From contig JAAYUT010000200.1 of the NCBI GenBank assembly GCA_012517485.1, positions 1 through 14,964 on the forward strand: 14,964 nt of DNA, given 5' to 3'. The DNA comes from Candidatus Atribacter fermentans. GTDB lineage: Bacteria; Atribacterota; Atribacteria; Atribacterales; Atribacteraceae. Shown piece after piece: positions 7,623-14,964 of this stretch; position 1 is the first letter of the stretch; each line of letters opens with the position of its first letter. Position numbers and translations under genes: made by a program. A model generated the notes under the pieces. The model did no database searches. It was given only the letters and a program-made list of their open reading frames with translations, and was not told the origin of the DNA.

Positions 7623-8210
7623 ATGGGAAAATTTATCAAAAAACCTCGGGAAGAAAGAATAGAAGAGATATTAAATGCAGCTACTGAAGTTTTCCTGAAA
7701 AAAGGTTACCATAACACCACCATGGAAGACATTATCAATGCCACAACTCTTTCTAAGGGAGGATTTTATTATTATTTTAAAAGTACCAAGGAAATCTTCT
7801 TCAGAGTTCTTGATCGAACATCTAATATTGACATCGTGGAGAATATAGATAAAAATAATCCTAAAAAAGAGATCATCAATGAAATATGTGAAAAATTAGC
7901 CCAAACTATGTTGGAACGGTTTGATGAACGTACTTTGTACATGATGTCAATAACAGAGTTTATCAACGACCCTGATTTTAGAAAATATCATGCTAAAATG
8001 GAAGAGAGATATCTACGTATGATGGAAAAATCCATGCTTGAAAAGTTACCTGATATTGATCCGGTGATACTTGGAGAAAAGTTAAAATTTATGGTAAGTA
8101 TATATAATGCTTTAGCTTTCTATTGTTACATGTACCAGGAAGAAGATCTCTATGAACGAAATATAGATCAAATTAAAAATATCTTCGTGCAGATACTGTC
8201 CGGGATATAA
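7623..8210 (+). CDS. TetR/AcrR-family transcriptional regulator
   Basis: This 195-residue protein has the classic TetR N-terminus: ERIEEILNAATEVFLKKGYH (helix 1), then a helix-turn-helix NTTMEDIINATTLSKGGFYY at about 31-50 and the following YFKSTKEIFFRVLD. The rest (about 70-195) is a helical ligand-binding and dimer domain with no recognisable ligand signature. Such proteins usually repress a neighbouring transporter and release DNA when a small molecule binds. Here the obvious targets are the ABC pair just upstream, whose promoter carries a 14-bp palindrome, and the convergent ECF-methyltransferase operon. The frame extends to GTG 7617, but ATG 7623 fits the GGGGAG site better. The family call is firm; targets are inferred from position. 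Confidence 0.9.
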   Translation: MGKFIKKPREERIEEILNAATEVFLKKGYHNTTMEDIINATTLSKGGFYYYFKSTKEIFFRVLDRTSNIDIVENIDKNNPKKEIINEICEKLAQTMLERFDERTLYMMSITEFINDPDFRKYHAKMEERYLRMMEKSMLEKLPDIDPVILGEKLKFMVSIYNALAFYCYMYQEEDLYERNIDQIKNIFVQILSGI

Positions 8211-8367
8211 TCAAAAATTTTATAACCATTTTACATGCTTTTTTAAAGAATGAATAAATTTTTGAAACTTGATTTGAAATCACGCCTTTATCTTAAATGT
8301 CCCTTTTGAAAGGAAAAAACAAGTTTTTAAAACATGCACCATTTGATTTCATTCAATAATTCCTAAT

Positions 8368-8989
8368 TTAAGGTTTTTGGGCAATTACACATAGCCATTC
8401 TCCATTTTCATGCTCATGAGTTTGTATATTAGTGAAACCGGCCATAATAAGAATGTCTTTAAGTTGTTTCTTGGTGTAAATTGTCATGTCGATCTTATTA
8501 GTCCACTTTTCAAATCCCTCTGGTTGGGCTGCTTCGTTACAGATGAAGAATTTACCACCAGATTTAAGCACACGGTTGACCTCTTTAAAATCGTTTACAA
8601 GGTCGGGCCAGAAGTAGATGGTCTCAAATGCAGTGGCCAGGTCGAATTTTTCATCCTTAAATGGTAGGGAGGAAACATTTCCCTGGACAACTTCAACTTT
8701 TCCCTCTGATATAGCTTTCTTTGTTGAATTTCTTTGAATTTTCCACACTTGCTTCGGAGAAATCCACACCGTAAACTTTGGCATCAGGCGCTTTTTGCAG
8801 TAGATTGGAAATGTTTTTCCCACCGCCACACCCAATTTCTAAAATAGACGCTGCCTTTTCTATTTCAATGTTACTTAAACACCACATGGCGTTTTTATTA
8901 TGCATGATGTTCATCATCTTCAACATCATCTTGCCAGATAGGCCTTTAGGTTTACGCGTGTTTGCAAAAAAATCTTTAATTAAACTCAT
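8368..8989 (-). pseudogene. SAM-dependent class I methyltransferase, frameshifted
   Basis: Two frames together encode one protein of about 206 residues. The first part (8989 to about 8720) carries the SAM-binding motif ILEIGCGGGKN (49-59) and GVDFSEASVE. It should continue KKAISEGKVEVVQGNVSSLPF, which lies in the next frame with later motifs FDLATAFETIYFWPDL and EVNRVLKSGGKFFICNE, ending CVIAQKP. Removing one base (the C at 8719, between two TTT triplets) restores a full UbiE-like methyltransferase. The start has a strong site, AAAGGAGGA, just upstream. It is the last gene of the S-T-A operon, 73 bp after the ATPase stop. Both halves are well conserved, so the shift is recent, a sequencing error, or a rare +1 frameshift at AAA-G-AAA. 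The acceptor is unknown; a role on the imported cofactor or metallophore is a guess. Confidence 0.8.
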
Positions 8990-9062
8990 ATTGGTCCTCC
9001 TTTACGTTTAAAGTGGATTTATCAATTTAAGGTTAATAATATCATTTGGTGGATTGTTAAGC

Positions 9063-10541
9063 TCAAATGTTTTCTATAAAGAATTTTTTTAGTTTTTCTT
9101 CTCCTGTATCATCTAAGGTATAGTTATCGACTACTTTGCCCTTTTTAAAAAGTAAAACATGGGAACAGCATTCCAGTATAAGTTCCATATCATGTGAAAT
9201 GATAAATATTGTGATGCCTTTTTTTTGAAGTTCTTTTATATTTGTAGCCACTTCCCTCATGTGTTTTAAATCCAGGCCACTTGTTGGTTCATCAAATATG
9301 ATGATCTCCTTTTTTGAAGCGATAGCACCACCAATGGCTACACGTTGCTTTTGGCCTCCAGATAATGCCATGGGGTGGGTTTCTTTTAGATGCAGTAAAT
9401 CTAGATTTTTTAAAATCTCTTCAGCTTTTCCAATGGCTTCATCATCCTCCATGCTGAGTAAAATTTCGTCTAAAACACTTTCAGTAAAAATTTGATGGTT
9501 TACATCCTGCATAACCATGTAAGATATTTTTAAACGTTCTTTGTCCCCCAGAGTCTTCCCTTCCTTCTCCAGCAGACCTTTACATTTTCCTTCAAGTCCG
9601 CAAAGGCACCGGGCAAAAGTAGATTTTCCAGCTCCATTTTCACCAATGATGGCTATTATCTCGTTTTGAGGAACCTGTAAAGATTCAATATCAATTGCTA
9701 TTTCTTTTCCATATGTATATTTAAAATTAGTTAAATTTAATGGAGTATCCAAATTATCTGGCTTTGGAGAGAAATCTTCTTGGTTTTTAGAAAGATCTTC
9801 TAAAGATAAAGGACGAAGACCTAGATGTAAAAATGATTCTGTATCCATGGATATTACTTCATCTTTATTTAGTTCCTTATGGATTTCACCATCTTTCATG
9901 AAGATAATACGATCTATAAGGTCATTTAAAAAATATAAACGGTGTTCGGCTATTATGACAGTGTTTCCCCTATTTTTCCATATTGAAATTAGTTTTCTAA
10001 GGTCCCATGTTGATCTAGAATCTAAGTTGGATGATGGTTCATCTAATAATAAAATTTGAGGTTTACAGGCGGAAACTGAAGCACATGCAATTTTCTGTTT
10101 TTCTCCACCCGATAATTTAAAGATGCTTTTATTTAACAAATTATGGATATCGAATGTGGATATCACCTCATGAAGTCTATTTTCAATTTCTTCAACAGGA
10201 AGCCCCATATTTTCGCATCCAAAAACTAGCTCACTGTTAGTATCAACGTTAAAGAATTGTGAACGTGGATTTTGAAATACAGACCCGATCATTTTAGCTG
10301 TTTCGTAAATGGGAATTTCGTTTATGGGAATGTTGTTAATGGTAATTTGGCCCTGGATTGAACCTTCAAAGAAGTTGGGTATTAAACCATTGATAAGTCG
10401 AGTTAAGGTGGTTTTTCCACAACCAGATCCACCACATAGAAGGATCACCTCTCCTTTTTTAATATGCAGATTGATGTTCTTTAGATCATATTCATCATTA
10501 TTTGCACCGTATGAAAAATTAATGTTTTTAATTTTAAGCAT
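9063..10541 (-). CDS. ECF-type double ABC ATPase (fused EcfA pair), second ECF operon
   Basis: This protein of 492 residues contains two ATPase domains. Domain 1 has Walker A GGSGCGKTT (37-45), FQNPRSQF, signature LSGGEKQK (143-150), Walker B LLLDEPSSNLD and His200. Domain 2 has Walker A GENGAGKST (300-308), MQDVNHQIF, signature LSGGQKQR (393-400), Walker B IIFDEPTSGLD and His450. Both sites look fully canonical, unlike the LSHGQ site of the first ECF ATPase. It is shorter than the 569-residue YkoD-type protein and lacks its PPP tail, so it belongs to another ECF branch. The frame opens at 10556, but ATG 10541 is preferred: GGAG (10551-10554) then lies nine bases upstream and the gene begins one base after the EcfT stop. 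Transcribed with the S and T genes. Confidence 0.9.
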   Translation of the reverse strand: MLKIKNINFSYGANNDEYDLKNINLHIKKGEVILLCGGSGCGKTTLTRLINGLIPNFFEGSIQGQITINNIPINEIPIYETAKMIGSVFQNPRSQFFNVDTNSELVFGCENMGLPVEEIENRLHEVISTFDIHNLLNKSIFKLSGGEKQKIACASVSACKPQILLLDEPSSNLDSRSTWDLRKLISIWKNRGNTVIIAEHRLYFLNDLIDRIIFMKDGEIHKELNKDEVISMDTESFLHLGLRPLSLEDLSKNQEDFSPKPDNLDTPLNLTNFKYTYGKEIAIDIESLQVPQNEIIAIIGENGAGKSTFARCLCGLEGKCKGLLEKEGKTLGDKERLKISYMVMQDVNHQIFTESVLDEILLSMEDDEAIGKAEEILKNLDLLHLKETHPMALSGGQKQRVAIGGAIASKKEIIIFDEPTSGLDLKHMREVATNIKELQKKGITIFIISHDMELILECCSHVLLFKKGKVVDNYTLDDTGEEKLKKFFIENI

Positions 10542-10542
10542 T

Positions 10543-11277
10543 TCAAAAAACTCCATATCTAGATAGAATAAAAATGGTTAAAGCAACTGTTGAAACTGAT
10601 AATACTATAATATCCGGGATCTTGAATCCAACTTCACATATATGTGTCCTTTTTACAGGATTACTCAATCCTCTGGTTAATGAAGCTGCAGACAACTCAT
10701 CTCCAGTTTTAACAGCATTAATTAGTAATGGGACCAGGATATATTCCAGCACTGTTAATGGAGATTTGAATGTCCTTATATTTAATCCAATTCCACGCAT
10801 TCGCATGGCATCCATTATTGAACGGAATTCTTCAATTAGGGTTGGAAAAAATCTAAAAACTACTGAAATAGGTATGGTTATAATTTCAGGAATTCGAATT
10901 CTCTCCATGGCAGCCATAAATTCACTGACCTTCGTAGTAACTAGCAGGTAATATGCCATAACAAATCCCGGCATCATCCTCGCCATCAGGTTGGTAATCA
11001 TCACCACAAATATGTTTAAAACTCCGTGAGTTACGGGTACAAGATAAATTTCTCCCAGTATAGCTAATGTGTAGGCTGAAATATAAATCAACGCTGCTTT
11101 TTCTCTTTTACTGAATAATAAAAGGAAAAAAGGGATAACAACCAAGAATATGGTTATATGTAGTGGTGCTTCCCCAAAGACAATCAGATTTAAAATTACG
11201 AGCACGATAATTTTTGTTCTAGGATCGAGTTTAAGAATTGTACCATTATCTGAAGATTGTAGAATATCCTGATTCAT
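10543..11277 (-). CDS. ECF transporter transmembrane protein EcfT, second operon
   Basis: This 244-residue membrane protein opens ILKLDPRTKIIVLVILN, the standard EcfT N-terminus. Helices lie at about 22-56, 64-80 and 85-115. A coupling region follows with RIRIPEIITIPISVVFRFFP (126-145) and two coupling motifs, MRMRGIG (158-164) and SLTRGLS (199-205), the equivalents of the Ala-Arg-Gly pair that grips the ATPases; a last helix ends the protein. The start lies 12 bases after the S-component stop, with a GAGGATAGG ribosome binding site. It is clearly diverged from the YkoC-type protein at 2747, so this is not a recent duplication. Confident in family, and in partnership with its neighbours by operon order. 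Confidence 0.88.
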   Translation of the reverse strand: MNQDILQSSDNGTILKLDPRTKIIVLVILNLIVFGEAPLHITIFLVVIPFFLLLFSKREKAALIYISAYTLAILGEIYLVPVTHGVLNIFVVMITNLMARMMPGFVMAYYLLVTTKVSEFMAAMERIRIPEIITIPISVVFRFFPTLIEEFRSIMDAMRMRGIGLNIRTFKSPLTVLEYILVPLLINAVKTGDELSAASLTRGLSNPVKRTHICEVGFKIPDIIVLSVSTVALTIFILSRYGVF

Positions 11278-11289
11278 TACCTATCCTCA

Positions 11290-11874
11290 TTAAGCGATGC
11301 CTGCTCTTTTGAAGTGTTTTTTCAGGACAGATTTTCCCAGAAGAGCCCCTATAATACCCGCTATAAATGCCACAATCATCAGAACAAAGAACATCCATTC
11401 CGGGGTGAGTGACATTACTGTGGCGACATATTCGGTTCCCATGCTGGAACTCATATATTCAAAGTAGCTATCTCGCATAACCCACATAGGCATCATCGCT
11501 CCAATTATGAACATACTGAAGACACCGTATCCTAATATGGAATTTTTAGAGCTTTGATATTTACCTGCTTTAAATACTAAATCGGCTAGCAGTCCAAATA
11601 TCAATCCGGTTGCAACTGGCATCCAGGTATGTCCAGTTAAGAACATGACTAAACCGATGATAAGACCCATGATGGTAACCATTCCAAATTTCTTCACCTT
11701 TGTTAAGAATAACATGAAGGGAATTCCGGTTACAATTGGGCAAATTAATGGAAGAAATACCAGTAAAATAGGGATGTAACCCAGCATACCACAAATGAAA
11801 AAAATTACAATGTAAATTGCGGTAAATATTTCAGTTGTTATTAAATCTTGTGTGTTCAACTTATTATTATCCAT
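11290..11874 (-). CDS. ECF transporter S component, MptD/Trep_Strep family
   Basis: This 194-residue membrane protein is the first gene of the minus-strand operon and the likely substrate-binding subunit. Visible family features are LNTQDLITTEIFTAIYIVIFF at the N-terminus, helices at about 12-34, 36-57, 64-82, 88-102 and 113-132, a polar WVMRDSYFEY stretch (131-140), a helix at 160-184 and the C-terminus LLGKSVLKKHFKRAGI. These match the Trep_Strep (MptD-like) S-component family, whose ligand is not assigned in general. Streptococcal ECF systems have been linked to heme uptake, making tetrapyrroles one candidate ligand. GGAGAT precedes the ATG. Upstream are two tandem TATA/operator units. Family assignment is from recognised motifs; the ligand is open. 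Confidence 0.82.
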   Translation of the reverse strand: MDNNKLNTQDLITTEIFTAIYIVIFFICGMLGYIPILLVFLPLICPIVTGIPFMLFLTKVKKFGMVTIMGLIIGLVMFLTGHTWMPVATGLIFGLLADLVFKAGKYQSSKNSILGYGVFSMFIIGAMMPMWVMRDSYFEYMSSSMGTEYVATVMSLTPEWMFFVLMIVAFIAGIIGALLGKSVLKKHFKRAGIA

Positions 11875-12239
11875 ATTTTATCTCCGTTTTTTAATAATCC
11901 AATGAATTGAAGGGTTTTGTAGATATTAAGAAAATCTAAAAACAGTAATACTATTCATTGGTATGCTATGAAATTTAGTTATCCCTAAATTATATTTAAA
12001 CTTTTAGGTGTGCCTAAATTTTATATAGTAGTAAGATACAATGTTTAAATCGTGCAATAAAAGTCAAATTATTCTTTTAAAAGACATTGTTTTTCTAATT
12101 AAAAATTGATCCTTCTTTTTTTAACTAAAAAATAACGTTTAAAGGGATATTTGGTTTTTAATTGTTGTAAATATGTAAAATAAGTAACTTGAATTTGAAA
12201 CAGAAGAAGATTGAATATGTAAAAAGTTTATTATGGGGA
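11875..12239. other. Divergent intergenic region between ECF operon 2 and ABC pair 2
   Basis: About 365 bp, very AT-rich, with no convincing gene. It holds the S-component ribosome binding site, the tandem operator-promoter units (11972-12031), a shared TATATA at about 12021-12027 usable in both directions, and a T-rich/A-rich stretch (12113-12137) that may be structural. The plus-strand leader to the ABC gene would be about 190 nt. The reading frame of the ABC gene extends back to TTG 12189, but that part has no ribosome binding site. Confidence 0.6.
11972..12031 (-). promoter_or_regulatory. Two tandem TATA-plus-inverted-repeat promoter/operator units (DtxR-like boxes)
   Basis: Read on the plus strand, copy 1 is TTTAGGTGTGCCTAAATT (12003-12020), with TTTAGG/CCTAAA arms. 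Copy 2 is TTTAGTTATCCCTAAATT (11974-11991), with AATTTAG/CTAAATT arms at 11972-11991. The two 18-mers align without gaps, and their centres are 29 bp apart. On the minus strand each is directly preceded by a TATA-like run (TATATAAAA near 12019-12028 and AATATAA near 11990-11998). A bound protein would sit just downstream of each TATA box and block transcription of the S-T-A operon. The TTAGGT...CCTAA form resembles DtxR/IdeR-family metalloregulator boxes. The site also lies upstream of ABC pair 2 and could control both directions. Confidence 0.65.
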
Positions 12240-14159
12240 ATGAAATTGAATGAAAATAAAGAAAACCACGGTTTTTCACGGTTAATGGAATTAACTGGAA
12301 ATTTAAAGGTTCTATTGATTTTAGGATACATATTATCTGCAATAGGAAGCGTGTTAACGTTAGGTCCCTTTGTTTATATTTACTTCATAATCAAGGAGAT
12401 ACTGATTGTAAGTGGAAATATAAGCCTGGTGAATACTGGTTTAGTGATATCTTATGGTTGGTCAGCGCTGATTTTTGCAATTTCTGGGATTTTGGTGACT
12501 TTTGCAGCGTTGATGTGTACCCACGTTGTGGCATTTAAAACCATCAAAAATGTAAGGTACGATCTACTAAAACACCTGACTACTTTGCCTTTAGGTTTCC
12601 ATACCATGAATCCCAGTGGAAAAATTCGTAAAATCGTAGAAACCAATACCTTTCAACTGGAAGATTTTATAGCCCACAGACTACCCGACTTAGTTGGGAG
12701 TATGGTCACCCCGGTTGTAATACTAATATTACTAATGTATTTTGACTGGATCCTTGGAATCATCTGTTTAATTCCATTGATAGCAGGATTTGCCATTCAA
12801 TACTCCATAATGAAAAGATCTAGTCAGAAGTTTTTGGAAATATATCAAAATTCCCTGGAAGATATGAATAATTCGGCTGTGGAGTATGTTAGGGGGATTT
12901 CAGTAGTAAAAGTATTTGGACAAACAATATACTCATTTAAAAACTTCTACGATTCTATAATAAGATATAAGGATTTTGTTTTGAAGTATGCTTTGTCCAT
13001 GGAAAAATCAATGAGTTTATTTGTAACCATCATCAACGGAGCTTTCTTCCTGCTGATTCCAGCAGGTATCATACTCAGTTCACTGGCTACTAATTATGAA
13101 TCCTTTGTTTTAAGTTTCATATTTTACGCGATTTTTGCTCCAGTTACAGCATCCATGCTTATGAAGATAATGTACACTGCTTCTGACCAGATGATGGTTT
13201 CAGAATCCTTAAAGAAGATTGACGCCTTGTTCAATGAAAAACCTTTAAAAGAGTCTTTAAATCCTCAAACACCAGAAAATAACGACATCGTCTTTGAAAA
13301 CGTGAGTTTTTCATATATCGATGAAGATAGGAATAAAGAGGAAATGGCTTTAGAAGATATTTCCTTTAAAGTTGATGAAGGAAAAATAATGGCTTTAGTT
13401 GGGCCTTCTGGAGGAGGAAAAACAACGATAGCCAATTTAATTCCCAGATTCTGGGATGTTGATAAAGGAGAAATAACCATCGGGGAGGTTAATATTAAGG
13501 AGATGGCTTACCCCGAGTTAATGGATAGACTGAGCATAGTATTTCAGGATGTTTACTTACTTAAAGACAGTATTTTAAACAACATAAAATTCCCTGAGCC
13601 TGATGCAACAATAGAAGAAGTTTTAGAAGCAGCAAGATCAGCTCAGTGTGATGATATACTGGAAAAATTACCAGATGGAATCGACACCGTAATTGGAAAA
13701 GGCATATACTTATCTGGAGGGGAAAAACAGAGAATTGCTTTAGCAAGAGCTATTTTGAAAGATTCACCCATAATAATATTTGATGAAGCAACGGCTTTTG
13801 CAGATCCTGAAAATGAATATAAAATACAGCTCGCTTTTGAAGAATTAACCAAGAATAAAACTGTCATCATGATAGCCCACAGGTTGTCCTCCATAAAAAA
13901 TGTCGATGAAATTTTAGTGCTAGATAAGGGTAAAATTTTAGAAAGGGGGAATCATAACGAACTCCTGAAAAAGGAGGGATTCTATGCTAAAATGTGGAAA
14001 GAATATCAATCAGGATTATCCTGGGGTGTTGGAAAACAAACTGCAAAATCTAATAAAACAGATGATAATGGGTTACCAGACCCAGATAATCTGCAGGATG
14101 ACTCAAGCAGTTATGAAATAAGAAATGACGTAAATAAGGGGGCTGATCCAAATGCTTAA
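12240..14159 (+). CDS. ABC half-transporter, first partner of pair 2
   Basis: This protein of about 639 residues is a paralogue of the one at 3865. Its N-terminus (NENKENHGFSRLMELTG) parallels ENNGKMSFSGIPRLLEIAG there. An exporter-fold membrane domain (about 15-330) precedes an ATPase with Walker A GPSGGGKTT (388-396), VFQDVYLL, signature LSGGEKQR (from about 491), Walker B IIFDEATAFADPEN and IAHRL. It shares the AFAD D-loop with the first partner of pair 1, suggesting that position in the heterodimer is conserved. The C-terminus carries an extra hydrophilic, acidic tail of about 40 residues (KTDDNGLPDPDNLQDDSSS region) absent from the paralogue. The start is uncertain: ATG 12240, or TTG 12246 six bases after GGGGA; the frame is open back to 12189. 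It overlaps the next gene by eight bases. Confidence 0.85.
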   Translation: MKLNENKENHGFSRLMELTGNLKVLLILGYILSAIGSVLTLGPFVYIYFIIKEILIVSGNISLVNTGLVISYGWSALIFAISGILVTFAALMCTHVVAFKTIKNVRYDLLKHLTTLPLGFHTMNPSGKIRKIVETNTFQLEDFIAHRLPDLVGSMVTPVVILILLMYFDWILGIICLIPLIAGFAIQYSIMKRSSQKFLEIYQNSLEDMNNSAVEYVRGISVVKVFGQTIYSFKNFYDSIIRYKDFVLKYALSMEKSMSLFVTIINGAFFLLIPAGIILSSLATNYESFVLSFIFYAIFAPVTASMLMKIMYTASDQMMVSESLKKIDALFNEKPLKESLNPQTPENNDIVFENVSFSYIDEDRNKEEMALEDISFKVDEGKIMALVGPSGGGKTTIANLIPRFWDVDKGEITIGEVNIKEMAYPELMDRLSIVFQDVYLLKDSILNNIKFPEPDATIEEVLEAARSAQCDDILEKLPDGIDTVIGKGIYLSGGEKQRIALARAILKDSPIIIFDEATAFADPENEYKIQLAFEELTKNKTVIMIAHRLSSIKNVDEILVLDKGKILERGNHNELLKKEGFYAKMWKEYQSGLSWGVGKQTAKSNKTDDNGLPDPDNLQDDSSSYEIRNDVNKGADPNA

Positions 14160-14964
14160 GGAATGGTTTGTTTTAACAGATAAAGGGGCTAATGACTTAA
14201 AAAAAGCCATTTTCTCAGTAGTATTAACTGATCTGGCATTAATACTACCTGTTTTTATATTATTAGTACTCATTCAACAGCTTTTAAACCCTTTACTGGG
14301 AATGGGTGATGCTAATTTAGATCTGATACTTTATACCGTGATTGCAGGGGGAATTTTACTCGTAATATTTGCCACTCAAATGTATCACTACAACAAGACT
14401 TACGTTGCAGCATACGAAGAAAGTGCCAATAGAAGAATAAGGTTAGCTGAAAAAATAAGAAAATTACCCCTATCCTTCTTTGGTAAAAAGGATCTAACTG
14501 AATTTACCGGAACCATGATGGATGATGCAACGTTTCTGGAAACCCTGTTTTCTCATTCTGTTCCTCAGCTATTTGGATCAACAATTGCCATCATCATAAT
14601 AGTAGCTTTATTAATGCTATTTGATTGGAGAATGGGAGTCAGTCTGTTAATAGGCCTTCCCTTTTCGTTGTTGTTTCTTTGGGGCTGTGGAAAGGTCAAA
14701 GACAATCTTGCCAACAAACACATAGATAACAAGATTGAATTAGCTGATGCCATGCAAGAATCTTTAGAAGGAATAAAAGTCATTAAATCATCTAATCAGA
14801 TAGATAACTACTTTGATGGAGTTAATACTAAATTAAAAAATTTTTTCAATAGTGCAATGAAATTGGAACTGGTTATGGGGTTATTTATATCTGGAGCACA
14901 AATGTCCTTGAGGATAGGAATTCCCCTGGTGATACTGGTAGGTGTGGATATACTAACTGCCGGA
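14152..14964 (+). CDS. ABC half-transporter, second partner of pair 2 (cut by window end)
   Basis: The frame runs from ATG 14152 to the window edge, giving 271 residues without a stop. AAGGGGG lies nine bases upstream. The visible part is the membrane domain: an N-terminus MLKEWFVLTDKGANDLKKAI, helices near residues 20-45 and 60-80, the family element LAEKIRKLPLSFFGKKDLTE (about 99-118), then DDATFLETLFSHSVPQLFGS and two helices with FDWRMG between. This matches the second partner of pair 1 (LGEHLRKLPLSFFKRRDPGD, FPDVIGSIVMA, ADWRLG), so the two loci have the same first/second partner order. The ATPase domain must lie beyond the window. The eight-base overlap with the upstream gene copies the arrangement of pair 1. 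Confidence 0.85.
   Translation, partial: MLKEWFVLTDKGANDLKKAIFSVVLTDLALILPVFILLVLIQQLLNPLLGMGDANLDLILYTVIAGGILLVIFATQMYHYNKTYVAAYEESANRRIRLAEKIRKLPLSFFGKKDLTEFTGTMMDDATFLETLFSHSVPQLFGSTIAIIIIVALLMLFDWRMGVSLLIGLPFSLLFLWGCGKVKDNLANKHIDNKIELADAMQESLEGIKVIKSSNQIDNYFDGVNTKLKNFFNSAMKLELVMGLFISGAQMSLRIGIPLVILVGVDILTAG

Noticed and set aside
8265..8327. AAACTTG / CAAGTTT arms and CCTTTTGAAAGG hairpin between the convergent TetR and methyltransferase genes
   Set aside because: Could form a two-way terminator, but the arms are short, the loop is long and no single convincing hairpin with a T-run emerges.
9396..9408. TAAATCTAGATTT inside the second ECF ATPase, nearly the 3599-3612 palindrome
   Set aside because: It lies within coding sequence, encodes ordinary residues, and a 13-base match is within chance for this composition.
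10542..10556. Start of the second ECF ATPase at ATG 10556
   Set aside because: The GGAG inside those first codons serves as a ribosome binding site for ATG 10541, and the family N-terminus begins there (MLKIKNINFSYG).
12189..12239. N-terminal extension of the ABC gene from TTG 12189
   Set aside because: No ribosome binding site and no match to the paralogue's N-terminus; later starts at 12240 or 12246 fit better.
1..14964. CRISPR arrays, tRNA or rRNA genes, insertion sequences
   Set aside because: No repeated spacer-like units, no tRNA cloverleaf or rRNA motifs, and no transposase-like proteins were seen on either strand.

Overview
The window looks like a mesophilic hydrogenotrophic methanogen of the Methanobacteriales, probably Methanobacterium or a close relative. 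The evidence is AT-rich DNA, archaeal TATA-box promoters, strong GGAGGTG-type ribosome binding sites with TTG/GTG starts, and protein family content. The genus is inferred from style and gene content, not from a marker gene.

Almost everything here is small-molecule or metal transport. After the tail of a ZIP-family metal transporter (2-148), a perfect 30-bp palindrome (266-295) sits over the promoter of a three-gene ECF importer. That importer has a YkoE-type S component, a fused double ATPase (YkoD type) and an EcfT transmembrane protein (YkoC type); the family predicts thiamine or its pyrimidine precursor HMP as substrate. A 284-bp spacer follows, with a TATA box, a 14-bp palindrome, a GC-rich hairpin and a 12-codon mini-ORF behind a strong ribosome binding site. 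Next come two overlapping genes for a heterodimeric ABC transporter in which each protein fuses a membrane domain to an ATPase (3865-7408), closed by a clear hairpin terminator. A TetR-family regulator follows (7623-8210).

The minus strand carries a second, unrelated ECF operon, in transcription order: S component of the MptD/Trep_Strep family (11290-11874), EcfT (10543-11277), double ATPase (9063-10541) and a SAM-dependent methyltransferase. The methyltransferase is broken by one extra base at about 8719. Divergent from this operon is a second ABC heterodimer (12240 to the window end, second gene cut off). The divergent spacer holds two tandem copies of a TATA-plus-inverted-repeat element (TTTAG-n5/6-CTAAA type) resembling DtxR-family metalloregulator operators.

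My reading is that 8368-14964, probably with 3591-8210, is a composite uptake locus: an ECF importer of the MptD type, YbtPQ/IrtAB-like ABC half-transporters, a TetR regulator and a methyltransferase. The operators suggest control by iron or another metal, and a tetrapyrrole (heme-like) or metallophore cargo is the leading guess. Gene families and layout are seen in the sequence; the substrate and the regulator are inference.
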